Below are positions 51,501 to 63,817 of a stretch of 64,000 bases of DNA, one piece after another (position 1 is the stretch's first letter; each line of letters opens with the position of its first letter). The notes under the pieces are model-generated. The model saw nothing but the letters and a program-made list of their open reading frames with translations. It did not search any database and was not told the DNA's origin. The position numbers and the translations under genes are program-made. The DNA comes from Membranipora membranacea (taxonomy: Eukaryota > Bryozoa > Gymnolaemata > Cheilostomatida > Membraniporidae): the NCBI GenBank assembly GCA_914767715.1, contig OU612068.1:30442001-30506000 (forward strand), given 5' to 3'.

Positions 51501-51577
51501 ACATCGAGGCCCTCATAGAGGATGATGAGTTACTAGATGAGATTAATAAAATTATGGATGTCAAACTATCTGACTAA
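42511..51577 (+). CDS. SEC14-like lipid-transfer protein (CRAL-TRIO plus GOLD)
   Basis: Exons 42511-42534, 43919-43969, 45455-45533, 46328-46434, 47055-47243, 47473-47548, 48189-48269, 49172-49255, 49649-49755, 50630-50769, 51013-51167 and 51444-51577 join in phase into 408 residues (human SEC14L2: 403). The CRAL-TRIO N-terminal helices (LSAKQQSQLQQFKKS) come first. The lipid-binding fold spans residues ~88-262 (KKYLTGGIGCFDKEGCPV, KQLWKP, EDNYPE, APKIFPIFF, LPAFLGG). A GOLD beta-sandwich spans ~270-400 (IRWEFMTAGKDISFGV, HMVPEDGS, YVIMFDNSYSW). Such proteins bind phospholipids, tocopherol or squalene in the cytosol. The start codon is the best phase-matched choice (a 24-base exon with a perfect gtaagt donor); an in-frame ATG at 43883 is an alternative. 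Confidence 0.93.
42940..43840 (-). pseudogene. Possible decayed mobile-element ORF in SEC14L intron 1
   Basis: On the minus strand, two adjacent frames (43585-43836 and 43270-43521) plus a third stretch down to ~43120 read like one protein interrupted by several stops, with motifs such as LCGPCKGH and MPRTMKADSAFDEV. At the left end lies a (GAA)n run (43053-43071), as at the tail of some retroelements. I do not recognise the family. It could be chance, but the composition is more protein-like than other intron sequence. Confidence 0.3.
50047..50414. repeat. Large perfect inverted repeat (149-base arms) in a SEC14L intron
   Basis: The left arm starts at 50047 (agaaaaaacaacttcaata) and ends about 50195. 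Its exact complement occupies 50266-50414. Between the arms is a short spacer and a partial second copy of the inner left arm (agtctaagtgctcagactcc onward, 50211-50264), which forms a perfect hairpin with the start of the right arm around 50265. No coding sequence is present. It lies between SEC14L exons 9 and 10. No target duplication is obvious; the right flank is (taatc)n-like. Confidence 0.93.
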
Positions 51578-52336
51578 GTATGCTTCTGATACAACAACAT
51601 TCCATCTCAATGAGTGTGAAAATGACAGCTGTGCCTAGCTTCTGTGTTGGCTCTGACTGGCCGGTGGGGGAGTGAGAGATCTTTTTCTCCACCCAACAGC
51701 CAAGCAGAGCCGATAAAATGACTAGCTGTGCCTTAAATTATTTTTTTGTCTCTGCTTGCCATCTCATACTGAATATCAAAAACTCACTACTGTCTTATAA
51801 ATACTTATCTTGTGTTATAATACCCAGTGGCTCAGCTCACAAGAGATGCCAAATTTGTTGTGATACTATTTATTGTTGGTAACAAGTTTTTTTGTATTTT
51901 ACAAATGTTATTATGTTAACTAAATTCTATAAAGTAATTTACAACTTTTACCTCAAATCTTTTATCACAGGTATGTGGAAAACATTCCCTAAACCTAAAA
52001 GAGGCAAAGATTTGTTTTACTAACATCCTCCTATTAACTCTAAATTTTGGGAAGTGAATTTTTTATTGACATGTTTTATCAAAGTGTCCTTGGTTTTATC
52101 ACCTCACAAACAATGCAAAATTCTGTTGCAACCTTTGTGAAACATTTACACATCAACTGCTACTGAGAGAATAATCTCTATTTTCGTATGTCTGATAATT
52201 TTTTTGCTTCTGGCAATGTAACTTTCCCTTTTAAACTCCCAGAGTCTCTTTGGTAGAACCACCCTCTTATGATTTATAAGACTGGTACTGTTGCGAGCTT
52301 TCTCAGAGCAGACCTTGACAATTCAAAATATATGAA

Positions 52337-52342
52337 AATAAA
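52337..52342 (+). terminator. Candidate polyadenylation signal of SEC14L
   Basis: AATAAA about 760 bases after the TAA at 51575-51577. The opposite-strand signal of the convergent UNC93-like gene lies 24 bases further on. Confidence 0.45.
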
Positions 52343-52366
52343 AGAGATTCAATTTGTAAGCACATA

Positions 52367-52372
52367 TTTATT
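52367..52372 (-). terminator. Candidate polyadenylation signal of the UNC93-like gene
   Basis: TTTATT on the plus strand (AATAAA on minus), about 490 bases beyond the minus-strand stop at 52857. Confidence 0.45.
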
Positions 52373-52856
52373 GTTTTGTACTTTTGTCTGAAGAATGAGA
52401 ATTCTTTAAATATACATTTATGTCAGAAATCTAATCCATTTAAAATTAATGTCAGATATTTCTTATTATGAGGAATTAGAGAGAATGATCGCAATCCTCA
52501 TATACATAATCTTAGGCTCTTTATTTTGGAGCAATATTTCTGATAAAACATCATGTGTAATACGCCAAAGCATTACCAAGACTACAAGTAGAAATCTCTC
52601 AAACTGATCTTTCTTTGAATATGGATAAGATGGACAGGACTATAGATTACTAGAATTGCGCCTCATAAATTGCAACTCAGACTAGACTGTACATGTTATA
52701 CATCCCATACCAGAAACCACCGTGTGTAGAGTGGTTTAAATGACAGTTTAGAAAATAAATGTATTAATGCCATCCAGAACTTATCAACCCAAAGCAAATT
52801 TGAAATCTTAATCATCAAACCTGATCAATGTAACATAGGAGAGTATAATATAATGA

Positions 52857-55800
52857 TCAGGACAGCTGTTCGGTTTCAGAGCTACTGGTCACAAGAACCT
52901 CCGTCTCGGTGGGCGGAGTTATCTCTATCATTGGTTCTAGGCTGGGTCTGTGTTCACTGTATTTCCTTCTATTATATGAATTATCTGTAGGTAAACCAAA
53001 CAAAAGAATCAGTGAATGAGATTCATCCTTAACAGAATATTTTGAAGTTGTCTACACATTCAATATGAGCAGACAACTGTAGCATCATACAAACGACATT
53101 AAATTTAAGGATATCTGAGAGGGTGTCGCTGGTTGACTATCACATCAAATACTATCATATTATTACATATAGCTGGAGTGTAGTTATACTCAAAAATTTG
53201 TATTCTGCTTTGTTTATTTTTCTTCTGTTTCTTTTCAGGGTCAAATGATTTAAGTCGGTTTATTGGTTTTGTTTCATCGAGTGAATGTGCTGGAGGCCTA
53301 GAAGCATGTCAAACCGTGCTGACCCTGGCAGTCAACTCCAATTGTATATCTGATAGGGTGAAAAGTCTTACTTTTACGGAAGCTTTTAGGTATACCCGAT
53401 GGGGTCAATGTATTTATTCTATCCTGATTGTCTCTCACGCTAAGAGATATCTGGACTGTAGGCGTGTTTTTCCTCACACCACCTCTCTGCTGACTGATCT
53501 TCAGAATTCTCAGCTTAAGCTCATTCATCAAATACAGAAACTGAAGAAAATAAAATAATTTTGTGTTATGCAGCTGTTTGCAGTTAACTTTAATTCAAAT
53601 ACATTCTCCGAACAAAATTTAAAACCCGTTTGACAACGTAAATTATTCATGACCTGTAATAGCCCCATGTTTGATATTAATTCTTGTAGAAATAGATCGA
53701 TATGTTTAGAATCAGATTAAATTTGCACCTGTAAATACATGCCCGTCAGCTTTTTATCTCAAGCTTTCCCATCATTATCCTTCCATCAAACAAACGTCAT
53801 ATATGAATTAATAATTTATCCAGTTGCTTGTAAACCTGAGACGAGTGAATGTATTGTGCTCTTGTTGAATTAAATTTTTTTAGGTAGTGCAACTGTTCTG
53901 TACCTGAGCTAATATGACAGAGGCTAACAGTATGTATAGCTTGGTATTCATACACAGATATGTGGAGACACAGCCAGACAAAAGATAACCAATACTGTGA
54001 AACATCTGTAAGGCGCTGTAAGCCTGGATTTTACGCTTAGGCTCCAGAATCCCCACTAACACTGCAAATAATCAAAACTCGTATAAACAAAACTGTGAAA
54101 TCCGTGATCACCAACATATTAAATATGCTTGAGAAACAGTGGCATGAATAGGCTGTAAAAAACTAAATAACAACACAGTTGTGTGTATTGAGCGCATTGA
54201 AAGAAGGATTGCACAGCATGGCAAAGGCCTTAATTACGCTTTCCATCATGAGAATATCGAAAAACTTTGGAAAAGCAGAGGAAACTGAAGGCACTTTTTA
54301 TGGATTGTCAAGGTTTTGTCTTTGTGCACACGCCACACAATGGGTGTTCTTTAGTTAAAGAGCTCTAACTCCGGTGGTTCAGTGGCATTACATTATCATC
54401 TCTAGGGGAGATGATAATGTAATGCCACTGAACCACCGGAGTTAGAGCTCTTTAACTAGGTGTTCTTGTTCAGTAACTTCTCTCATAACCAGCTTATTTT
54501 CTTTCTGCTCTGTAGGAATGAACTGTTGATGTGACCAGTACATTTTAGAGGCAAATGAAGATATTTTTTGCGCATCCTACAAAAGTACTGTTTACTAGAA
54601 CGAATTAAGATTAGGATTATCAAAGCTGTTTCTCCAGCTAATCAGCTTCAAAACAAGCCAAAAGTTGACCCACTTGGATCACAATAAGCTGTGTTTTGAG
54701 GCATTGATGTCGACCATATCAATATTTGCTCGTGATCTCGGAAAGCCCTTGCGTGAGATCACATCAGGGTCTTCGACCAATATTCAACATTTTATGTATA
54801 TGGAACTGTTAAAATGAAATCGACTTTTTTCCACCTCGAAATTTGCGTTATTCTCCTTCAATTTTTTTGCTTTGGTATAATCTCTATGATGACAAAAGCT
54901 ATGTTGAATTACATCTCGTTTCATCCAATTTTAACTAAATTACATGAGTCCAAAATTTCTAATGGTAGACATATATGCATAATGTATGTTTATGACATCA
55001 TATCCAACTACCCATGGCTCGCGAGCGTCAGTGAGGCCTCACTTTGATAAGTTGTAACTTCAGTCCTAGTTGCTCAATTGAGTTGTTCTTGGGCATTATT
55101 TTAAGCTGTATTTCATGGACACAAATCAATTGTTTCAAAGGTTTAGTACAAATACAATACAACCAAATTTTACAGTATTAAAGCGTACATACCTGAGATT
55201 TGAGTCCTCCACAATGTGACACAGACTGCGAGCATAGACATTGTGATATAGAACACAGAAGGGTGTCGTATCCTGGGAGGACAAGCAATCAGGAGAATAA
55301 TCACAGCTACTTGGAGTAGGGAGGTGAAAGTCAATCGGTGTACACGATTAATATAATGGGAGGTGATAAGTAGAATAGTCGATACAAAGCTTCCCACGAT
55401 TCCATAGCATATCAGCACCATTACTTTATGCGCACCATATCCATAACAATAAACGTACACCTAAAACAGAATAAATTTTACAGTAGTTTCATTTTTTTAA
55501 ATCTATTTTAGTCTAGTTGCATCAATGTGAGTGTAAAATATTGTAAGAAGAATGAGCGCATTCAAAGATAGCAAGCTGTGTCAGGGAAAATCATTAGTCC
55601 GCTTGGAGCCTTCGAACAGGATTTTAATTTTCAAGTTAAAACTGACGGCTAATTATGAACACTGGCCAATTTCCCCTGGCTATAACTGTCTGGGTCAACC
55701 AAGAAGTCCGGTCAATAACAGCCTGATATAAAATCTGTCATTCCTCAGAAGGTCATAGTTTTGCTTACAGTTATGATTACATGAGCCCTGCTTTACAGGA

Positions 55801-56967
55801 GCATTGATGAAAATTTTAATATGGTAAGACAAATGATGAGATATAACCAAACAAATTTTGAATCCAGATTTTTAATACAAAATTTTCTGAGTAATTTTCC
55901 CACTAAACTAGATCTGAGTTTGATAAAGAAAAAAATGTGAGAGTTTAAACCGTCTAAAATATCTCGTGAAACTTGCAAGTTTTCAATACTCTTAAAATAT
56001 TTTCTTGCTCACTTACCAGTATATGGTCGAGAAAAATATAGCCTTCTACCATGCCAGAAAAAGTCATGAAGGGTATTATGAAAGCAAACTTCCAATCCAT
56101 AAACATTGGTATGAAACTCTTAGTTGTAAGGTCATCATTGGTTGGTGAGTTGATTGACTCGCTGGTACACGCTATAATGACAGCGGAGGTCAACCCAAGA
56201 AATAGGTATATGATGAGGTGCGACATGGTGTTCTCATTGATATTATGAGCATTGTCAATTTCAGGTGCGGTTTTGTTGCTGGTAAAGTTCCCAGGTACTA
56301 GATGGAGACAGCTTGGACTTCCCTCACAATAGCCCATAGTAGTATGGTTAAAATGATGAGGGAGATTAGACAGGTCTGCCACATTGTCACTTGGAAGAGC
56401 AAGGTTGAAGGCACCGCTGAATACCATACTCAACTGGTATAATCCATAAAATATAGCAAATAACTTCTGGTGAATGATCTTCGATTTTGTAGAAGTTAGC
56501 CCACTCAACTTTTGACCGATAGATGTGACCTTTGCGGTGATAATTACCATCAGCAAGCTTTTACCCATACCAAATAAAAGGGATGTGACAATATTGAGCC
56601 ACAAAGTTTGAGTATCTAAGACTGTCACCAACCTAACGACACCCACGAGGCATCCGACCAATAAACAGGCCGTCAATGTCACTTTCGATATTATGAGAAC
56701 GGCAGCAAAGCAGATGATCACAGTGCCGGCCACTTCAGCAGTTATATTTATAATTGTCATAAACTGCTGTCGATCATAGTCTTTATAATACAGATCTTGA
56801 AATGAGAAGATTTGATAGTGATGTAGAGCTGTATACAGGATCATGACAGCGACAGCGAGTATAACCGGCAGCTTATAAATAGAGTGCTGATAGATACATC
56901 CTCCACAGGCAGCCTGAGCCTCACAAGTAGAGCTGTTCTCCTCAGTGCTGTCACTCTCAGCCGCCAT
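52857..56967 (-). CDS. UNC93-like multipass membrane protein
   Basis: Exons 56017-56967, 55193-55460 and 53904-54061 join in phase into 459 residues with about 11-12 hydrophobic segments. A final exon at 52857-52984 gives an acidic tail ending TETEVLVTSSSETEQLS. The phases only fit if a small exon at 53372-53450 (with SVRDNQDRINTLTPSG) lies between, giving ~527 residues; that part is tentative. UNC93 resemblance: an early TM segment followed by FSFQDL, FIIPFMTFSGMVEGYI in the middle (family: IPLTIYSGLEQ), VMVLICYGIVGS, and near the end LQMFHSIGYLLSG with LYILLASVIL. A luminal loop holds three N-glycosylation sequons (NHT, NFT, NKT). UNC93 proteins are MFS-fold regulators or chaperones of channels and receptors. 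A more distant MFS relationship is possible. Confidence 0.8.
53043..53079. repeat. Short hairpin of the AGTTGTCT family
   Basis: gaagttgtct (53044-53053) and agacaact (53071-53078) are inverted, in the last intron of the UNC93-like gene. Its first bases after the repeat (acaca) resemble those of the 39527 element (acacgg). Confidence 0.55.
54343..54467. mobile_element. 107-base foldback insertion with 9-base target duplication
   Basis: Two perfectly complementary 51-base arms (54352-54402 and 54408-54458, left arm beginning tagttaaagagctctaac) flank a five-base loop. GGTGTTCTT lies immediately on each side (54343-54351 and 54459-54467), a perfect 9-base duplication. There is no coding capacity. 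A 9-base duplication is typical of Mutator-like (MULE) elements, so this is probably a non-autonomous foldback moved by such a transposase (inference). It sits in an intron of the UNC93-like gene. Confidence 0.92.
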
Positions 56968-58058
56968 CTTGATGTCCGGAACTTAAAACAAGCCACAACT
57001 TGCAAACTGTCAATAACTAGCTATATTAATAATAATAATTTAGATATACGACAGATGACGCTGTGTTGCTCCTCACCAGCTTTCCTTGTGATTCAGATCT
57101 GATTGTCCACATGTATCTGACGGTCCACATCTGATGTAAGGGTTATTATAGAACATACGATATTGATTTTCAGAGAACTCATGTTCATGACATCAGTTTG
57201 ATCAGGAGAAGGATAAGAGGGGGGATAATAACACCTGTCAGATTAATGAGCCACACACCATGTTTTATCCTTCCGTATTCACCGGATAGGGTTAGTACGG
57301 GAATTATTTGCTCAGCTGGTCAATCTCTTCTGTCAGAAATCTGGGCGAATATATTACTTATGAGTGATAAGCCTAGGTTTAATTATCTACGCTGTTTATC
57401 TTGTAGTATCACATATGTGAAATGCTGCTAATTAATGATGTTACATGTATACAGAATCTCAGAACTGATCGATACCACACGCAGTGATTGGGTCCTGGTA
57501 AAGCTGACAGGTCATATTGTTGTAATGGTATAACAGATATATATTAATTATTCTTGTATTGATTCCTATATAATAACAGATATTAAACCAAAGTCATGTA
57601 TATCCATATACAGGTAGTCAGCAGAAGGTGAGGATAGGCCAATCACCCACCAAGAAAAGCCACGCCAAGGAGATTGATATCTGATGTTTCAATTGATAAG
57701 AAGCGTTGCATGTCTTATATCTAATAAGAAATGCTAAGAAATATCACTGATATGATTCTTTCTTTGTCAAAATAAAATTTCTTTATTGATGAGTGAGAAA
57801 ATATTCACAGGAAAGAACCTAACACTGTATCCATGCATTCCTAACTCATTCTTGGATGTCATATTAAATGTTTATAATTGATATGATCCTTTAGTGATGA
57901 CAGCGTGAGACTCAATACAACTCTGGGGCAGCAATGGCTGACAGCTGACCAGTCCACAAACCATTACACGGTCAGCGCAAGCAACATGTACAAAACAGAG
58001 GTAAGATAACTTCTCATAGAATCTTATAGAATTATGGTGACTTTTGTATTGTTCATCG
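56968..58058. other. Intergenic between CK1-family kinase and UNC93-like gene
   Basis: Both neighbours are on the minus strand, so this holds the UNC93-like promoter and leader, and the kinase 3' untranslated region with AATAAA (minus strand) at 57782-57787. No gene was recognised. Confidence 0.6.
57782..57787 (-). terminator. Polyadenylation signal of the CK1-family gene
   Basis: TTTATT on plus (AATAAA on minus), about 270 bases beyond the stop codon at 58059. Confidence 0.55.
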
Positions 58059-59902
58059 CTATACAGTGTCAGGGGCCTCAATAATATCCTTGAATTTTTC
58101 AGGTATTTTCACCAGCCAGTCCATTCTGCACGGGCGATAAGGTTCCTCCATATTCAGTACACTCAGCCGGTATTCAAACAAGCTTCTCAGAAAATTGTAG
58201 TTGGGATCTTCGTCAAACTTGAGCGCTCGGGCATATGCAACATACTGAGCAAACTCAGTGGGTATTCCCTGGAAACGAAACACACAATTCTCTATGGGAT
58301 GAGTATGACTGCTTTTAGAGCAGTATATGATAATCCACTATGCATAAAATGGTAATTGATAACGCAACTAATGGGAACAATCTCTTTCTGTAATACATCA
58401 ACCTCGTAGGCAACATTTTTGCCTGTGTTATGTAATTTCTGTCATGAAACAATGTGGAGGCTTTTTTCGCAGTTAGCGAAACGTGTTTGATCAAAGACTA
58501 CAGAACTATGCCATGCCGCCCATGGCATTGCTGGGTTAGAGAAGAAATATTAGACGCTATCTACCATTTTGCCACACATGTGATATGAGAGGACATCAAA
58601 CTGCTTATTTTTTTATTATAACAAAATTTTATGAAAAGTATGGCAGGTATGATAATAATGATGTGTTTATGTGCTCTGATTGTTTACCTGACATAACTCC
58701 TCGGTGGGCGTGTTTTTCTTACAGTCACATATCCTCTGATACTTCTGTCGTCTGTCTTCTCCCTTTAGTCCCTGCCAGGGTAACTGTCCCTTCACCATAT
58801 ACACCAGCATATATCCTAATGACTCCATATCATCACGCCGACTCTGCTCATTGCCGCTGAGAGCGTTCACACTGGCATATCTGTCAAAAGTATAGAGATA
58901 TAATGTGTGTTTAACAAAGAAGCGATGATCCTTGCTATGATATTCAAGCTAGTCGAGTGTGACCACGAAATTAAAAGGAGTTGGGGGCCGTGTGGAGTTT
59001 GGGGGACTCAAACTAATAGCACCAGGGAGTTTTTCCCCAAATTCCCTGATAACACTGATACTGATTAGTGAGTTGTCTTACCTCGCTGTACCAGCTAGAG
59101 ATCTGTTAGTCTGAAAGGGAATGTGAACATTCAGTGTGCTATCTCTGTACTTCTTACACAATCCCATGTCGCACAGATAAATAGTGGAGGCCTTTTTATA
59201 ACGGCCAACCAAAAAGTTCTCAGGCTTTATATCACGATGTATAAAGTCATATTTGTGAAGGGATTCCAGTCGAGTAATCATCTGACTTGCCATGATACAC
59301 ACGCATTTCATAGAGAATTTGTACTCGTTAGCTGAGTACAACTCTTCAATGTTTGGACCTAGTAATTCCATGGCAAGAAAATTGTAAGTCTTTTCTTTGC
59401 CAAAATGTCTGGCATGAGGGAATCCTTCTTCATTCCGCAGCATCTCATAGAGTTTGGCCTCAAAGTGGAGCTGTCTGAATCGCTGTTTCTCATCATCAGT
59501 CTTTTCTATTTTGATACAGAGGGTTCCTTGTGCGGCAGGTTTTCTGACATGAATACCAAGATAGGCAACGCAAAATGATCCCTTTCCTAACTGTTTCATC
59601 AACTTGTATCTGAAAAAACAAGATTACTATTGTCACCCTACAAACAAATGTATGTAAGAAAACTGTGCTAGTTTATAATAAATATATTTTACAAAGCAAT
59701 CGGCAGATTTATTCACACACTACACTTTTTGGTTCTAAATAAATGGAGTCCCACATTAATAATACTCTTTAGTCAGGAGATGACTGCTATCATCAATAAA
59801 TGATCTGTTGACTCAACTCCTATACAAGATAACGATTGTGGCTATCTACCTGTTGGCGATCAGAGGGCGATCGGGGTTCTCCAACTCAAATGGTGTCGCC
59901 AT
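58059..59902 (-). CDS. Casein kinase 1 family protein kinase (divergent, DMG instead of DFG)
   Basis: Exons 59850-59902, 59082-59609, 58688-58880 and 58059-58268 join in phase into 327 residues, almost only a kinase domain. The Gly loop is [12 protein letters not shown] (~25-36), the ATP lysine is in LCIKIEK (Lys51), the catalytic loop HRDIKPENF has Asp144, and the metal-binding motif reads DMG (165-167) where CK1 kinases have DFG. The CK1 signatures [33 protein letters not shown] and LPWQGLK are all present, so it belongs to the CK1 family and keeps the residues needed for catalysis. It lacks the long C-terminal regulatory tail of CK1 delta/epsilon or TTBK, and the last ~20 residues ([11 protein letters not shown]) are unlike canonical CK1. 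The start ATG ([11 protein letters not shown]) directly precedes the domain. Substrate unknown. Confidence 0.93.
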
Positions 59903-60718
59903 CACAACACTCTACTGGATCATCATCATATTGATAACAATCACTAGTACAATTTGACCTTGATTTTGACAACAATTATGAGCTTGAAGCAATCATTAAA
60001 AAATTGCAAGAATGCATTTGTTCACCGATGGGGACAACTTCTCACAGTTGCTCTCATTATATTGGGTATTCATTCGATCTATGAGTTTCCGGTAAGCATA
60101 AATAAACCACTATAAAAACTACTAGTTTATCGGAGTTTTTACAATTTTATATTATTATTGAGAAGATCTTCGCATATCAGATGTTTATCAGTCATATGAA
60201 ACAAGTATTCAACACCATAATTCACATTTCCAAGATAAGGCAGAGTCACAACTAATCATAAATACAACAGAAATTGATAGAAATAGCAGTTAAACTAACC
60301 TCAATACTGCGGACATAACATAAAAAATCAATGATATTTTTGGCTTATTTTCAGTATTACATTTAGAGATTGAATTTTCATGTTATGTCTACAGAAATGG
60401 AGTTGGTATCAGCAGATATATAGCACTTATATAGAAAGAAAGTTCAAGTCAATAAGAATTTCAGAAGGAAAAAGCATCACCTAACCAGAGTCGTCCTCTA
60501 CTGTGAATATATTATCATGTTAAATTTGTTACTGTGGGGATCGACTAGATTTCGAAGATAGAGTTATTGGTTCTATTAGATAGATGGATATGATCACATT
60601 ATCTTGTGTCTAACTTAAATACGTTTGATTTTCTGAGACTTCAGTTTAATATTAGTTTAGTAGTGCAGTCAGGTGTGAATGGCAGCCAATATCATGTTAA
60701 ATCTGCTCATTACATCTA
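59903..60718. other. Intergenic between RNF10 and the CK1-family gene
   Basis: About 800 bases, AT-rich. It must hold the kinase promoter and the RNF10 3' untranslated region. No TATA box is obvious, and no gene was recognised. Confidence 0.6.
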
Positions 60719-63700
60719 TTAGTTGGCTCTCTGACCCGAAGTAGTGAATAATACCATCTGCTTCTTGCCCTTCTGTTTCTTCTTCTTTCCTTTTCCACCT
60801 GCAGAAATAAGATTAATTTTATTTTTGCCACCTTACATTGAATGCGTATTGTAAAAAAAACCATATATTGGCGATAAACTGCCTTTTACCTCAACTAAAT
60901 CTTATTTTTGATATCCAATGACATGTAAAAATTCCAAGTGGTAATTCTCACCAGTTTCCCCGTTGTTAGGGTTATCATCGTCTTGCTGATCTTTGCTGAC
61001 GGACATCTGTGCAAACATGTGATCAAAGTCAGCACTGAATGACTGTTTGAATGTAGGAGCATATGACTCATCATCACTATTCATAGACTGAGCAGCAGTG
61101 AGAGCATTAGCAGACTGAGGACCACTAGATCGTACATATGTAGCAGCTGTCTGTCTACGAGGCCAACTGGGAGCAGGTGCTCCAGAACCACCTCTTGTAG
61201 CCTGTCAAATATACACATTGATTGGTCTGAAGTTCCATAGATAAACATTAGCAGTAGATTTGACAGAGTGTTTGTGATGACATGGAGATTGATTGATTAC
61301 ATATCACAGACAAGAATACGTTGCAGAAAATAACACATCATTTAACGCGTGTGCAAGGTGTAGTAAAAACCTATAGGTGCCGGAGATTCCTAGCAGGAAG
61401 CTCCAGTCACAGAGGAGTTTATATGAACACTTCACATAGTTGATAATTTACCTGTGAGAAAGAGAATGGAGTGGATAGAGGAACATCAGATCTACTTAGT
61501 AGGTCATCTAGTGGTGGATCTGCAGGGGGTGGAACAGGCTCCGCAAGGGGTAAAAACTCTGACATAGTTGGGGCACTTGTTGGGAAATGCCTCTCTGAGT
61601 CTAATGGTAGAGCCATATCTGGATCTGTAACAGACATTTGAAGGCTAAACTACAGTAACACATAAGACAGGCTCAATATTGGGGAACACTAAGTGGTGGC
61701 ACTGGAATACTCGCAATTGAGAACTAAAAATCCTCACCTATTAGTGCCATGTGAATATTAAAGGTATTGGTGAGCAGCATATCGCATAATATCATGAGAT
61801 ATTATAAAATTGTTTTGTTGTCTTTGTGATACACTGATATAGAGACAGTAAGGCAGTATGGTCACTTATTCAATTGTTCAATTCACATAAGGTCATCTGA
61901 TAAGCACATACATTGCCCCATTCTTCTACGTTCCTCTGCCTGAGCTCGACTACATTGCTTAGCCTCAGCTCGCTGTCTTCTACTCCTCATCCTCTTTCTC
62001 TTGTCTATCTCCTCTCTGAAGTGAGTGAGGGTGGCTGAGCTGACGACCGGGGGCCTCAGGCTAACCTCACACACAGTGTACGGACAGTACAGAGGCAGGT
62101 GACTCAGATACTTCAGTCTCTTTCTAACATCCTGAGATAAACAAGAGCATATTTATAACTGTTGAGTGAGGGGGGATGATTATATTGCTAACAAATAAAG
62201 TACATAAGGTACCTAACGCACATGTGACTCTTTGTTTCAGTCACAGCTGTGAATTATATAGTCTATGTTATAGATAGTAAGTAGTGCTAACCTGAGTCAT
62301 ACTATTCTCCTCACATTCTAGTATAGTAGCTGTTAGTGTATGAGGAGCCATCTCTAGAGATCCATACTCTGCTGCTAACATTCTGTAATATACATGTCGA
62401 GGTCAAGTGTAACAAAGACCGGATACTGCTGTAAGAGTACAAGCAGCTGAACAAGCAGTTAAATGTAGCTTATCCTAATAATAGTACTGGATGGTAAAGA
62501 GGGAATATTATTATAAGACTTCTGCTCTTGATAATGCCTGCTAGTCAGACCTATTTATTGATGAATGGTAGATGTTATGTAATGATTAATACCTGGTATT
62601 GATAGAGGTAAGGTAGACATGCTGGCCGTCAGCTGACTGGTAGAAGTAGTATACCTCTGTCCTCTTATTACCTCGCTGACTAGACTGAGTGCCAGTGGCT
62701 GGCAGTGTTAGTTTAGCTGCCACCTCACTCTCTCCACCATCAGAGCTCGATGTAGAGCTCTCATTACGCTGTCTGAATACAAAGACGGATGACTTTTACA
62801 ACAACACATTTGATCATACACCAATAGTGAGAGTTATTTTAGCTTTATCATACATGAATGTGTTGAACTTTTATCAATGTTAGCAAAAAGGTGATCTGTG
62901 ATGAATGCTAGCATCCAGTCATTGCCTCACCTCGGAGGATTCTGAAGTTGGTTCTCCCCTTCCAGAGACACATCTGATGTTGACATACTAACAGATGGAG
63001 GAGACATCACCTCACTGGATGAGGCAGGACTCACTGACGACAGCTCCTGTACATGATCAGCCCCTACCTCTCCGTTATCATCAAATGCATCACTGTATCT
63101 CACCACCTTGTGCTAAAGCAAAAACAACAGCAAAATATATTTTGATGCTCGCCATCAAGAGAGCCAATAAAAACGAAAACTGTTCTGAGCAAAAAGTACA
63201 ATTTTATATACTTTGATGGCCAGGTCTTAGCTTTCTGAAATGTCAGAGTCAAGATAAACTAGGAATGTATGGAGCCAAACATAGGTTCTATAAAACAATA
63301 AGAGCTGCTGACTTACCTCAGGTGCTGCTTTAATCGTCTGCACAAGATCATCCTCCCTCTCAGCTCCTGGTTTATCTGCTGTATCTGGTACCAACTCCTT
63401 GACGTTTTCTGAGCTGCTAACACTCTCCCTAGAAGCTAATGTCTTGCTCATTTTGTCATGCTTATATTTCTGCTCATCGAGGCTGTTCAGCGCTGCCTGT
63501 ACATACGATGCCTCCAGAGACTAAAATTATAACCAATATACTGAAATAGAATTTTCATGATTTGAGTCTTTTCTTGACAAGAGCCTTTAGCTTCTTGTAG
63601 CATTTTGGATTGCCCTCGTTGGTCTACCACACTGCAGTCAAGTGGGAAAATACATATAGGCAGTCTGGATAATAATTAATTTGGAGTATATTACTGACCT

Positions 63701-63817
63701 GTGTCTCCTCCTGGCTGAGAAGAGCTGTTAGTTGTCTTCTCTCTTTCTTCAGTAAATCGTCGATATAAGATACAGTAGAAGTCAGGAGTTTACTGTATCT
63801 AACATCAACTTCTTCAT
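60719..63817 (-). CDS. RNF10: RING finger protein 10, C-terminal part (N-terminus beyond the window)
   Basis: Exons 63699-63817, 63317-63520, 62931-63112, 62593-62772, 62292-62382, 61912-62131, 61452-61624, 60952-61201 and 60719-60798 join in phase and give ~499 C-terminal residues. Matches to vertebrate RNF10: YYFYQSADGQHVYL, YGSLE, RKRLKYLSHLPL, CEVSLRPPVVS, the basic helix REEIDKRKRMRSRRQRAE, GQYPDMALPL, FKQSFSADF, and the Lys-rich end GKGKKKKQKG followed by VLFTTS. The RING finger itself, in the N-terminal half, lies beyond 64000. RNF10 is a RING E3 ubiquitin ligase reported to act on stalled small ribosomal subunits (RPS2/RPS3), and also a transcriptional partner of MEOX2. The Ser/Pro-rich linkers here (62931-63112, 61452-61624) look disordered. 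Confidence 0.93.
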
